From Kribbella solani (GTDB lineage Bacteria > Actinomycetota > Actinomycetes > Propionibacteriales > Kribbellaceae): 64,000 bases of DNA. A program made the translations under genes and the position numbers. Within the stretch, counting starts at the first letter, position 1, and each line of letters begins with the position of its first letter. The stretch is from contig NZ_JACHNF010000001.1 in NCBI RefSeq assembly GCF_014205295.1, forward strand, positions 1,178,001-1,242,000. The letters run 5' to 3'. Of the stretch, positions 17,391 to 25,846 are shown one piece after another. The notes under the pieces are model-generated. The model was not told the DNA's origin. It saw only the letters and a program-made list of their open reading frames with translations, and searched no databases.

Positions 17391-17408
17391 CTTTCCCCTT
17401 GTGGATAA
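17391..17408. promoter_or_regulatory. DnaA-box-like motif, copy 2, in an inverted repeat
   Basis: CTTTCCCCTTGTGGATAA contains TGTGGATAA, the exact reverse complement of the E. coli DnaA box TTATCCACA. CCCTT and AAGGG either side of GTGGAT make a small palindrome. It matches copy 1 (13901-13917) except for one inserted T and a C/T change. It lies 23 bp before the -35 of the DUF222/HNH gene. Confidence 0.5.
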
Positions 17409-17430
17409 GGGATTCCACCCACGCATCACT

Positions 17431-17459
17431 TTGCAGCAACCCTGAAAGAAGCGTAGAAT
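17431..17459 (+). promoter_or_regulatory. Probable promoter giving a leaderless mRNA
   Basis: TTGCAG and TAGAAT separated by 17 bp make a good sigma-70-type promoter. The start point expected 7-8 bp after TAGAAT coincides with the ATG at 17467, and no ribosome-binding site precedes that ATG. The DUF222/HNH gene is therefore probably translated from a leaderless transcript. Confidence 0.6.
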
Positions 17460-17466
17460 CGAGCAC

Positions 17467-19704
17467 ATGTTCGAGAACGATCTCACCGAGCTCTCAACAG
17501 CCGACCTGCTGGAATCAGCCGCCGAACACCGCGCCCTGGCCAACCACGCCGACACCCGGCTCCTCGAACACGCCCAAACCTACGCCGACCGCTACCACCC
17601 CAACCACCACCAACCCCGCCCCAGCCAACCCGGCCACCACCCGGGCCGCCACTCATCCAACGGCCCAGGTAACCGCCCAGGCAACGGCCGCGAACGTACC
17701 GTGACCCTCGGCGGCGACGGCTGCCCCGAAATCACCGAATTCGCCATCGCCGAATTCGCGGCCATCCTCGCCATCTCACCCATGACCGCCGCCCGCCTCA
17801 TCGGCGAAGCACTCGCCCTACGCCACCGCTTCCCCCACACCTGGGCCCGCGTACTCTCCGGCGACGCCACCGCCTGGAAAGCCCGCCAACTCGCCACCAC
17901 CTGCCTCAAACTCACCGAAACCGCCGCCCACCACGTCGACCGCCGCGTCGCGCCCCTCATCGACACCATCACCCCCTACCGCCTCGACAAAATCATCCAC
18001 GCCGCGAAACACCACGCCGACCCCGATCTCGCCCGCGCCGAAGCTGACGAGAAAGCCCGCGAACGCGGCGTGTTCATCGGACCCAGCAACCACCACGGCA
18101 CCAAAACCATCTACATCAAAGCCGCCGCCGGCGCCGTCATCCGCCACAACGCCACCCTCAACGCCATCGCCAACGCCCTCAAAACCTTCGGCGACACCCG
18201 CCCCACCCAACACCGCCGCGCCGAAGCCATCGGCATCCTCGCCGACCCCACCTACACCCAAGAACTCCTCACCCAAGCCCACAACCACACCACCAACAAC
18301 CAAACCAACAAGACAACCGAGGCCACCAGCCCCACCAACCAAACCACTGGCACCACCAACAACCGCACCACCGCCGCCAACGCGCCCACCAGCGCCACCA
18401 CTCAAACCAACGAGACCACCAACGAGACCACCAACAACCCAACTAACGACGACACCAACGAGGCGACCACCGAGATCACCACCGACACGACCGCCGACGC
18501 ACCCGCCGACACCACCGCCACCGCCCAAACCAACGACGTCACCACCGACTCCACCACCAACTCCACCAACGACACCACCGCCAATGCCAACGCCACGACC
18601 GACGCCTCCAGCCAGACCGCCGACCAAACCCACCGCCCCGCTGACCAAACCCACGACCACGCCGAACACCCCACCCAACGCAGCCAACACGACCGCCAAG
18701 TACAACCACACCTTCACCCCACCAGCACCCACCACACAGCGCCCGCGAAGCACCCCGCCGACAACCCCAGCACCACACAACCCACCGCCGCACCACCGCA
18801 TGCCATCAGACCGCACACAGCACCACCAGATGCAGCACAACCGGGCACCCTTCCATCGGGTGTCCTCCCACCGGCTGCCTCGCCACGGTATGTCTCACCA
18901 CGGGCAGCTGAGCGTGAGAGTGATTTGCTGGATGACTGGGCGTGGTGTGGTCGTGAGCCGAGCCTCGATGATGAGGCGGATCGTGATGCGCCGCATCCCA
19001 GTGAGCTGGACCTGCCTGATCCACTGGATGTTCCTTACCGCCTGAAGGTCGAACCGTTTGATCCATTGGAACTGGACGAGGCGACGGATGGCCGGCCGTT
19101 GGACGACGACAGTCGGCGGCTGCTGGATGCGAGGCTTGCGCGGATCAAGCTCGACGCGTACGCAAAACCCGGTGGTCGTGGCGGTGGACAGGTGCGTCCC
19201 GGGCGGACCGAGGTGTACGTACACCTCACTGATCACACGCTTGCCACCGGCAACGGTGTGCTTCGGGCTGAGTCCGTTGGACCGTTGATCGCGTCGCAGT
19301 TGGGCGAGCTGATCGGTCACGGGCCGTACGTGGTCAAGCCGGTGATCGACCTGAACGATGCAGTGAGCGTTGACGCGTATGAGATCCCGGCCGGCATCCG
19401 GGAGCGGATCAGGCTCGCGTACCCGGTTGAGCTCTTCCCGTACGGCACTCGCGAGACGAGTCAGACCATGGACCTCGATCACATCCAGCCGTACGATCCG
19501 CTCGGTCCACCAGGGCAGACCAGCACCGACAACCTTGCGCCGCTCAGTCGGTTCGGGCACAGGGTGAAGACGCATGCGCGTGGGTGGAAGGTGCGACGGG
19601 TCGATCGCACGATCCTTGAATGGACGACGCCGCACAACTTCACGTTTCGGGTTGGGCCGACCGGTACGCACCGGGTTCGGCCAGATGAATCGGCGGCCGG
19701 TTAG
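17467..19704 (+). CDS. DUF222 / HNH endonuclease (13E12-type) with Thr/Asn-rich insertion
   Basis: A 745-residue protein. The N-terminal DUF222 domain (residues about 5-270) includes EFAAILAISPMTAARLIGEAL, YRLDKIIHAAKHHADPDLARA and RAEAIGILADPTYTQELL. The C-terminal HNH nuclease is at about 640-735, with MDLDHIQPYDP (D669-H671-type metal/catalytic pair), TSTDNLAPLSRFGHRVKTH and the final WTTPHNFTFRVGP. Family members usually run directly from DUF222 to the nuclease; here residues 272-470 are low-complexity Thr/Asn/Ala/Asp (NETTNETTNN), then Pro/His-rich. Codon choice changes sharply near codon 470 (18.88 kb): C/A third bases before, G/T after. 13E12 proteins are repeated in actinobacterial genomes and their role is unknown; DNA cleavage is likely but unproven. 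Confidence 0.92.
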   Translation: MFENDLTELSTADLLESAAEHRALANHADTRLLEHAQTYADRYHPNHHQPRPSQPGHHPGRHSSNGPGNRPGNGRERTVTLGGDGCPEITEFAIAEFAAILAISPMTAARLIGEALALRHRFPHTWARVLSGDATAWKARQLATTCLKLTETAAHHVDRRVAPLIDTITPYRLDKIIHAAKHHADPDLARAEADEKARERGVFIGPSNHHGTKTIYIKAAAGAVIRHNATLNAIANALKTFGDTRPTQHRRAEAIGILADPTYTQELLTQAHNHTTNNQTNKTTEATSPTNQTTGTTNNRTTAANAPTSATTQTNETTNETTNNPTNDDTNEATTEITTDTTADAPADTTATAQTNDVTTDSTTNSTNDTTANANATTDASSQTADQTHRPADQTHDHAEHPTQRSQHDRQVQPHLHPTSTHHTAPAKHPADNPSTTQPTAAPPHAIRPHTAPPDAAQPGTLPSGVLPPAASPRYVSPRAAERESDLLDDWAWCGREPSLDDEADRDAPHPSELDLPDPLDVPYRLKVEPFDPLELDEATDGRPLDDDSRRLLDARLARIKLDAYAKPGGRGGGQVRPGRTEVYVHLTDHTLATGNGVLRAESVGPLIASQLGELIGHGPYVVKPVIDLNDAVSVDAYEIPAGIRERIRLAYPVELFPYGTRETSQTMDLDHIQPYDPLGPPGQTSTDNLAPLSRFGHRVKTHARGWKVRRVDRTILEWTTPHNFTFRVGPTGTHRVRPDESAAG

Positions 19705-20445
19705 CCCGTCGGGCGCCAAGACCCGTGAGAGTGGTGGGCTCATGCCGCGACCGGAGGCGGGCCGCCGACGTCGGAGGCAGCTCACGGACGTGTTGGGTAC
19801 GGTGCGCGCGACCGAGGTGGTTCACCGCGACACCGACCCTCTCGGTGGCCGCGGCGGCAGGCATCTGGTCCATCGTCGCCGTTGGGTTGCCCGGGTTGAT
19901 GCGGCGGGCGACGGCGGCCTCACCGATTTGCTGGTGGTGGGTCGCGGGCAAGGTGATGATGACGCCGGCGGTTGATACGTGATGGCGCTGTGTTGTGTCC
20001 GGTGCGAGGCGAGTTCCGCGTGGATGAGGCGTAGCAGGTGTACGGCGAGGGTGATCGCATCGTCGCGATCGAACCGAAAGCACTGTCCGCGACATAGCAA
20101 GAGGCGGCGGAGGCAGCTACGGATTGCTCGGGAGCGGCCGGTTCGGGGTCATGCGTTTCCGTCACGTCCGAGCTCGTGTGGAGGCGGCGGCAGCAGAGGG
20201 GTTGGTGGAGTCGGAGGTAGCGGAGGGCTGGGCGCTGGCTGCGGCGGACGTTCCGCTGGCGGTGGTGGTGGCGGAGGAGTCGGTGCTGGCTGCGACGGAG
20301 TGTCCGCTGGTGGTGGTGACGGCGGGGGAGCTGGTGCTGGCCGCGAACGACTACCCGCTGGTGGCGGCGGTGGCGCTGGTGGCGGACGTGGCGGTGGCGG
20401 CGGTGGCGGTGGCGCGGTGGCGCGGGGGTTGGGGTGTTGGAGGGG
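19705..20445. other. 740-bp region without a secure gene; possible small-gene remnant
   Basis: Between the HNH gene and the SGNH hydrolase no frame has a ribosome-binding site plus a family match. On the minus strand, 20100-19822 reads QCFRFDRDDAITLAVHLLRL, and an overlapping frame from 20165 begins MTETHDPEPAAPEQS. Together they look like one short protein broken by a frameshift near 20120, perhaps a decayed small gene. The right part (20232-20384) is a 51-bp tandem repeat. The + strand is strongly G+T-rich here. Confidence 0.4.
20232..20384. repeat. 51-bp tandem repeat, three diverged copies
   Basis: Copies start at 20232, 20283 and 20334, each beginning G(T/C)GCTGGC. In one + frame they read as 17-residue hydrophobic units (VLAATECPLVVVTAGEL). 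It is not clear that this frame is translated. The period is a multiple of three and the copies differ mostly in a few clustered bases. Confidence 0.75.
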
Positions 20446-21177
20446 TTAGACCTTCATGAGGGTTTTTAGGATTAGGTCGTTGCGGGCGGTTTGGCCGGCG
20501 GGGACGGAGGTGTGGACGCCTTCGCGTAGGTAGGTGGTTAGGTGGGAGGGGGCGGCGGCGAGTGACTCGGCCCAGCGGACGACGGTGAGGTTTGGGTACT
20601 TCTTTTCGGCGTCCAGTAGCTGGGAGTTGATCCAGGCGCTGTTTCGCTGGTCAGCTAGTTGGACGGCGGCTGACTTGGCGGTTCGGGCGCATTGGACGTT
20701 TACCCAGACGACCTCGCGCCGGCTGCCGACGATTCGCATTGTTCGGTCGACCTGGGCGGCGAAGACGGGTGGGTTGAAGATGTCGTTCGTGCCGGTTGCC
20801 ATCAAGATTCGGCGCGGCATGCCGTACCGGACTGCCCAGTTCTGTAGGGCGTCGACGGCTGGGCCGGTGGGGCGGCCGGACCAGTTGTGTACTGCGATGG
20901 TCTTGCCGGTGCGGGCGATGAGTTGCGAGGCGAGGGCCTTGCCGTCCTGTACGGAGATGCTGTCACCGAACATGTAAACGCCGTCGTTGTCCCGGACGTA
21001 CGTGATGGTCGCTTCCGTGGCGACCGAGTGGCTGAGGACTGTCCAGTCCCCGAGCGCACCCGAGCCGTACGGGTCGGTGGCCGCGGCGGTTTGTGCCGTT
21101 GAGGCTTCGCCGGTGGCGACGGTCGCCACGGCGGCCGCGGTGGCCGCCATCAGGACGTGGCGCCGGTTCGGTTTCAT
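20446..21177 (-). CDS. Secreted SGNH/GDSL-type hydrolase
   Basis: A 243-residue exported protein. It has a twin-arginine-like start (NRRHVLMAATAAAVATVA) and an Ala-rich signal ending near residue 32. Then block I GDS (S73 nucleophile, in MFGDSISVQ), the GTND block (residues 129-132, oxyanion Asn) and a C-terminal His in REGVHTS give an SGNH hydrolase. Likely an esterase or acyl-hydrolase acting outside the cell on a carbohydrate or lipid ester; the substrate is unknown. AGGGAG lies upstream of the ATG at 21177. The 3' end of the coding strand is A+C-rich. It is 31 bp downstream of the subtilase and could be co-transcribed with it. Confidence 0.88.
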   Translation of the reverse strand: MKPNRRHVLMAATAAAVATVATGEASTAQTAAATDPYGSGALGDWTVLSHSVATEATITYVRDNDGVYMFGDSISVQDGKALASQLIARTGKTIAVHNWSGRPTGPAVDALQNWAVRYGMPRRILMATGTNDIFNPPVFAAQVDRTMRIVGSRREVVWVNVQCARTAKSAAVQLADQRNSAWINSQLLDAEKKYPNLTVVRWAESLAAAPSHLTTYLREGVHTSVPAGQTARNDLILKTLMKV

Positions 21178-21208
21178 CGGTTCTTCTCCCTGGGGAAGTG
21201 GGATCGCA

Positions 21209-24088
21209 TCAGCTGACGGTGACGATCTTGTTAGCTGTGAACGCCTGCGCGTGGTCGGCGTCGCCGGGGAACCAGACGCGGTAGGCGATCGGTCCGCGGA
21301 TGGCCGGCTTGATGCCGAAGGCGTACTTGCCGGACGTGCTGAGTTTCACGGACGCGATCGACTTCCACACCTTGCTGCCGTACTGCTGCAGGTACACGGT
21401 CTGTCCGGCGTGGGCCGGCGCGACGTACCCGCTGATGGCGGTGGTCCTGCCGAGTTTGATCGCCGTCGGTGCGAGCGTGGCGGAGATCGTCGGCGCGACC
21501 TGGACGGTGATGTCGGGGGTCCGGGTACCCATCAGGTCGGTGTTGCCGGGGAACGTCATCATGAACACGGACGACACGGTCGGCTTGTACGCGTAGCTGA
21601 CCGCGCCGGTCGAGGATGTCTTCAGCGCGGCGAGCAGTTTGAACGTCGACGAGTTCTTCGGCCGCACGTACAGGTTGGTCGGCAGTCCGGCGTACGCCTT
21701 GTTGTCGATCCGCACCGTGCTTCCGCGCAACGTGACGGTCCCGCCGTAGTTGAGCACTGTCGCCGTCGGGCTGAGCGTGGTCTTCATGCCGAGCAGCTGG
21801 CTGGTCGAGATCGCGCTGACCTTGCCGCCGCGGTCCTTGACCCAGGCGGCGTACGTGTACGTGACGCCCTGCGCCAGGCCGGTGTTCTTGTAGGCCGATG
21901 CGGTTCCGGCGTACACGAGCGTGCCCGTGGTCAACGTCGGCGCTTTGCTGTTGGCGTTCCGCCGGACGATGACCTGGTCGAGGTCGCTGATCGACGGGAT
22001 CTTCCAGGTCAGGTTGGCCGCCAGGTACGCGCCGCTCGCGTCGAACGAGGTCAGCTTGGCCGGCGCGAGGTCCGCGGTGGCGAAGGTGCTGCTGCTCTGC
22101 GCGACCCGGCTGCCGTCGGCGGTCTGGGTGATGCCGTCGGCGATCTGGATGCGGTACGGCGTGTTCTCCGCCAGCGGCGCGGTCGGCGAGATCGTCGCGG
22201 TCCGCGTGGTCGCGTCATAGGCAACGGCAACGCCGACAGCAGCACCGCTCCGCCCGTTGACCAGCCGGACCGTGCCGGCCGTGACGGTGCTGGCGGTGAC
22301 GTCCCGCGCGAACCGTACGGTCGGCTTGGTGGCCAGGTCCGACACGGTCGAGAACGCTTGCGGCTGCACGTCCATCAGGTCGTACGTCTGGTCGTTGTCG
22401 ACACCGCCGTTGCCCTCTTCGGTGATGTTCAGCGAGTACGGGCGGGTGTCCCGCGAGCCGTTGTCGTTGCTGACGGCAATGAACGTCGACCCGGCCTTGG
22501 CACTGACGTTGACGGTCGCGGTCTGCGGACCCCACTTCGGCTTCTTGGTCACGGGGTCGATGTCCGGGTAGGCCTGCACCTTGCTGCCGAGCGAGACCAG
22601 GTCGCCGTCGTACACGCTGACCCGCGGTCCCATGTTGACCGCGTACACCGGCTGGTAGTCGGCGCCGGTGACCGAGATCTTCAGGTTGCGCGCGGCCTGT
22701 GAGGTGACCTCGAACCAGTCGACGTCGCCCTCGACGCCCATCGTGGTCGTCAGCGGGCTGGACTCCGGGCTGACCGAGATGGCCCGCTCGGGCTGGTCGT
22801 TGTTGTCCGGCCCGTTCATCGGGAAGTCGGTGGTGGTCTTGCCGCCGAGCGCCGCGTACGCGTCCAGGATGCCGGCGCCGTAGTACGGGTCGGTGCCGCG
22901 CGGGCCGGCGTCGCGCGCGAGGGCCTTGAGCCGTGATTCCACCTGGATCGGGGTGAACGTCGGCCACTTGTTCTTCACCAGCGCCGCGACGCCCGCGACG
23001 ATCGGCGCGGAGCAGGACGTGCCGGTGCAGTACCAGTACGGCTCGTACCCGGCCGGGGTGAGCGCCCGCGATCCGGTGCTGAGGATGTCCCAGCCGGGTG
23101 CCGCGAGGTCGACCCAGTTTCCGTACGAGCTGAAGTCGGTCTTGACGCCGCCGGGGTTGGTCGCGCCGACCGCGATCACGCCGTAGAACGCCGCCGGGTA
23201 CTGGACCACGTCGGTGCCTTCGTTGCCGGCCGCGGCGACCACGACGACACCACGCGCGATCGCGTTCGCGACGGCGGTCTCGAGCACCGAGTTGTACCCG
23301 GCGCCGCCGAGCGACATGTTGATCACCTTGGCGCCGTTCGCGACCGCCCAGTTGATGCCCTTGGCAATGTCGGAGTCCTTGCCGACGCCGTTGGCGTCGA
23401 GCACCTTGACCGGCATCGCCTTGACGTTCCAGCCGACCCCGGCCACGCCGGCGCCGTTGTTCGCGGCGGCGGCGATGATGCCGAGCGTCATGGTGCCGTG
23501 GCCGTTGTCGTCGACCGGGTTCGGCCGGGTGCTGGAGACGGCGTTGTAGCCGGGTACGAGGTGCCCGGCCAGGTCCGGGTGGCCGCCGTCGACGCCGGTG
23601 TCGAGCACGGCGACGATCTGGTTGCCGGTCGACTTGGACAGGTCCCAGGCCTGCGGGAGCCGGATCGTGTTGAACGAGGCCCGCTGGTCGCTGGCGTAGT
23701 AGAGGTCGTTCGGGGTCGCGGATGCCCGGCGGAGGTAGTTGAGCGAGGCCTGCTCGACCGACGGGTCGGCCTGCACCTTCTTCAGCAGCTCCGGCGCCGG
23801 CACGTCGCCCTTGAGCTCCACGACGGGTGACGAGACCGAGTCCTCGGTGGTGGCGCGCAGCCGTCCGACCGTTGCCTTCCGGGCGGAGGTGGTGCTCTTG
23901 GCCTTGAACTTGACCATCACCGAGTTCGGTACGTACTCCGCCTTCGCGGACTGGTGGCTCGGGAACGACGGCCGGTACGGGTGCGGCTGGGCCGCCGTAC
24001 CGGACGAACCGCTCAAAGTCACCAGTGCGCCGGCTACCAGCGCGGCTGGTACGGCGAGGCGCAGCAGGTGGGCAGGACGGAAGGACAC
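21209..24088 (-). CDS. Secreted subtilisin-like serine protease (S8) with C-terminal adhesion-type domains
   Basis: A 959-residue exported protease. It has a signal peptide (residues 1-33), an I9-type propeptide (about 50-120, ending EQASLNYLRRA) and a peptidase S8 domain with D163 (AVLDTGVDGGHPD), H197 (DDNGHGTM), oxyanion N289 (AAGNEG) and S360 (GTSCSAP). The domain finishes near 415. Beyond it come a pre-peptidase-like beta domain (430-560), a Big/Ig-like domain with VRFARDVTASTVTAGTVRL (about 570-665), a fibronectin-III-like domain and two beta-sandwich repeats resembling CalX/YVTN-type linkers. Likely a protease for extracellular protein breakdown, with C-terminal domains for binding cell wall or polysaccharide (inference). 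A very long frame on the same DNA is a shadow. Confidence 0.93.
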   Translation of the reverse strand: MSFRPAHLLRLAVPAALVAGALVTLSGSSGTAAQPHPYRPSFPSHQSAKAEYVPNSVMVKFKAKSTTSARKATVGRLRATTEDSVSSPVVELKGDVPAPELLKKVQADPSVEQASLNYLRRASATPNDLYYASDQRASFNTIRLPQAWDLSKSTGNQIVAVLDTGVDGGHPDLAGHLVPGYNAVSSTRPNPVDDNGHGTMTLGIIAAAANNGAGVAGVGWNVKAMPVKVLDANGVGKDSDIAKGINWAVANGAKVINMSLGGAGYNSVLETAVANAIARGVVVVAAAGNEGTDVVQYPAAFYGVIAVGATNPGGVKTDFSSYGNWVDLAAPGWDILSTGSRALTPAGYEPYWYCTGTSCSAPIVAGVAALVKNKWPTFTPIQVESRLKALARDAGPRGTDPYYGAGILDAYAALGGKTTTDFPMNGPDNNDQPERAISVSPESSPLTTTMGVEGDVDWFEVTSQAARNLKISVTGADYQPVYAVNMGPRVSVYDGDLVSLGSKVQAYPDIDPVTKKPKWGPQTATVNVSAKAGSTFIAVSNDNGSRDTRPYSLNITEEGNGGVDNDQTYDLMDVQPQAFSTVSDLATKPTVRFARDVTASTVTAGTVRLVNGRSGAAVGVAVAYDATTRTATISPTAPLAENTPYRIQIADGITQTADGSRVAQSSSTFATADLAPAKLTSFDASGAYLAANLTWKIPSISDLDQVIVRRNANSKAPTLTTGTLVYAGTASAYKNTGLAQGVTYTYAAWVKDRGGKVSAISTSQLLGMKTTLSPTATVLNYGGTVTLRGSTVRIDNKAYAGLPTNLYVRPKNSSTFKLLAALKTSSTGAVSYAYKPTVSSVFMMTFPGNTDLMGTRTPDITVQVAPTISATLAPTAIKLGRTTAISGYVAPAHAGQTVYLQQYGSKVWKSIASVKLSTSGKYAFGIKPAIRGPIAYRVWFPGDADHAQAFTANKIVTVS

Positions 24089-24187
24089 AGGACCCCCCCA
24101 ATTTGGGTCGCGAACTGACTGTTCGCCGGGAGTATGACAGAGGTCTGGTCCGCTTCGCGCCCCACCCCCGATGTCAAAAGCTGCAAG

Positions 24188-25846
24188 TTACGCGGGCGTC
24201 AGGTGCCACCGCTGGCAGGAGCCGCCGTGGTACGGCCAGATGATGACGTCCGCGTCCCGGTTCGGGTTGCAGCCGGCGACGTCCAGGGACTTGCCGGAGC
24301 CGGTGCCGATGATCTTGTAGGCGCCACCCACGACCGGCTCGATCGACCAGGTCTGACAGTCACCGCCCCAGTCGTCGTACAGCTGGACCTGGGTGGCATC
24401 GGCGGTCGAACAGCCGATCACGTCCAGCGCCTTACCGGTGTTCCCGTCGAGGATCTTGAACGTGGTGCCGGTGACGTTGACGAGGTGCCATTTCTGGCAG
24501 GGACTGGTCAGGATCCGGTCCCACATCCGGACGTCGGCGCCGTTGGCGGACTGGCAGTCGCGGACGTCCAGGTCGAAGCCGCCGGCCTCGGACTTGATTC
24601 GGTACACGCCGTCGGTCATCGGTGGGGGAGCGGCGCCGGCGACGTCGAGGAAGTTGCTGTCGATGTTGATCGTGACGCCGCCCCAGGTTTCGTTGTGGTC
24701 GCCCTTGTACTGGTGCAGCCGTTGGTGGTTCGTCCACAGGTTCGCGGGGATGTACTGGCCGCCGTCGGTGTTCGCGACGTTGTTCCACCACGCGAACCAC
24801 AGGTGGTCAGGCATCAGCCACCGGCCGTCACCGGCCGAGTTCGCCAGGTCACGTCCGCCGGAGCCGGCGCTGCTGTAGACGCCGCTGAGGTACCCGAGTG
24901 ACCGCAGCCGTTCGGTCCAGCCGCTGATGTACGACATGATCGCGTCGCGACACGCGTTGTTGCCGGTCGGGTACGCCTCGATGTCCGAGTAGATCGCCGA
25001 TCCGGCGCCGATGCCGAGGTTCTGCGCGGCCTGTACCGACGCCGACGCGGAGTCCGCGCCCTGGGTCCGGGCGGTGCCGAGGTCGGCGGACATCTTCGGG
25101 TTCCGCGTACCGCAGGGTGCCTGGTAGCCGACGTCGATCGGCATGAACGACCAGCCGTTCGCCGCGTTCGACGCCACCCACGACGCGGTCAGATTGGCCT
25201 GCGTACACGAACGTGAGGCGCCGCTGATGTAGATCCCGACGGCCTTGAACGGCGAGGCTTTCCAGGCGTTCATCGCGCCGAGCGAAGGCGCCGTGCACTG
25301 GTCGAACGCCTGCTGGTTGATCATGGTGCCGGGGGCAACGATCGACGCCGCCGGGGCGGCCGGCGCGGCGCGGGGCCGGATCAGCTTGGCCGGCGCGGCG
25401 CCTGCCACCAGGCGGGCGGTCGCGAGCACGGAGCGTACGGCGGGTTCCTCGGATGCACCGTGTACGGCGGTGACGAGGACACCGGCATCCTCGACGCCGA
25501 CCTGGATTTCGTTGTCGACGGAGCGCGCGGTCGCGGCGCGTGTGGTTGCCGCTGATCGGGGGGTGGAACCGGCGAGTGGTTCGATGATGAGGCCCTCGGT
25601 GCGGCCGACCAGATGCGCCGGGCAGTTCTGCTGCGCGGCTGGCCGGCCGAGGTACACGGCGGGGCGGTCGAAGCGGACGCAGGCGGCCGGGTCCTTGGTG
25701 AGGTCAACGACCTGCCAGGACCGGGGGACGGTCACCTGGTAGCCGTGATAGGTGATGGTTCGGTCGGCGTTTGCTGCTTGGGCGGGTACGGCGAGCGTGC
25801 CGAGCGACAAGGCCGCACTGATACAGAGCGTGACGGAGCGATACAT
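24188..25846 (-). CDS. Secreted DUF1906 (Rv2525c-like glycoside-hydrolase-like) protein with C-terminal ricin-type lectin
   Basis: A 552-residue exported protein with signal peptide (1-27) and an N-terminal 140-residue module of unknown type. A DUF1906 domain (about 175-400: [48 protein letters not shown]) has a TIM-barrel like GH25 lysozymes and occurs in mycobacterial Rv2525c. A ricin B-type beta-trefoil (about 412-552) follows, with the three QxW motifs CQKWHL, CQTWSI and CQRWHL. The lectin suggests binding of galactose- or xylan-type glycans. Enzymatic action on peptidoglycan is possible but unproven for this family. It is read in the same direction as the subtilase and SGNH genes. Confidence 0.9.
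   Translation of the reverse strand: MYRSVTLCISAALSLGTLAVPAQAANADRTITYHGYQVTVPRSWQVVDLTKDPAACVRFDRPAVYLGRPAAQQNCPAHLVGRTEGLIIEPLAGSTPRSAATTRAATARSVDNEIQVGVEDAGVLVTAVHGASEEPAVRSVLATARLVAGAAPAKLIRPRAAPAAPAASIVAPGTMINQQAFDQCTAPSLGAMNAWKASPFKAVGIYISGASRSCTQANLTASWVASNAANGWSFMPIDVGYQAPCGTRNPKMSADLGTARTQGADSASASVQAAQNLGIGAGSAIYSDIEAYPTGNNACRDAIMSYISGWTERLRSLGYLSGVYSSAGSGGRDLANSAGDGRWLMPDHLWFAWWNNVANTDGGQYIPANLWTNHQRLHQYKGDHNETWGGVTINIDSNFLDVAGAAPPPMTDGVYRIKSEAGGFDLDVRDCQSANGADVRMWDRILTSPCQKWHLVNVTGTTFKILDGNTGKALDVIGCSTADATQVQLYDDWGGDCQTWSIEPVVGGAYKIIGTGSGKSLDVAGCNPNRDADVIIWPYHGGSCQRWHLTPA

Larger units (their letters stand above)
16043..17430. other. 1.4-kb intergenic region, repetitive and A+C-skewed
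   Basis: No convincing gene is seen on either strand. The long open frames here are products of composition (few A/T-rich stops) and give Pro/His/Ala or Arg/Gly/Trp strings. The left part (16235-16475) is built from recurring CCAATGCAC and CACCGCCAAC units. The right part (16560-17390) is less repetitive. One + frame near 17070-17190 (NEDLDRAYVRAAYLAATAIH) looks protein-like for about 40 residues, but it has no start or ribosome-binding site, so a decayed gene is possible. TACGTCGCGCACC occurs twice, near 16661 and 17067. Confidence 0.6.

Noticed and set aside
17400..17408. Replication origin from a perfect DnaA box
   Set aside because: Only single boxes occur at 13.9 and 17.4 kb, and there are no dnaA, dnaN or gyrB genes or an AT-rich unwinding region; more likely a regulatory or chance site.
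16079..17445. Long frames on both strands in the gap before the DUF222/HNH gene
   Set aside because: They read as Pro/His/Ala or Arg/Gly/Trp strings without ribosome-binding site, start context or family features; composition alone explains their length.
13955..20445. Recently transferred genomic island or prophage
   Set aside because: There is skewed composition but no integrase, attachment repeats or phage genes, and G+C stays high; the strand skew does not look like foreign DNA.
22215..24101. A 628-residue minus-strand frame over the subtilase
   Set aside because: It is an Arg/Gly/His-rich alternative frame of the subtilase gene, typical of high-GC shadow frames, with no domain match.
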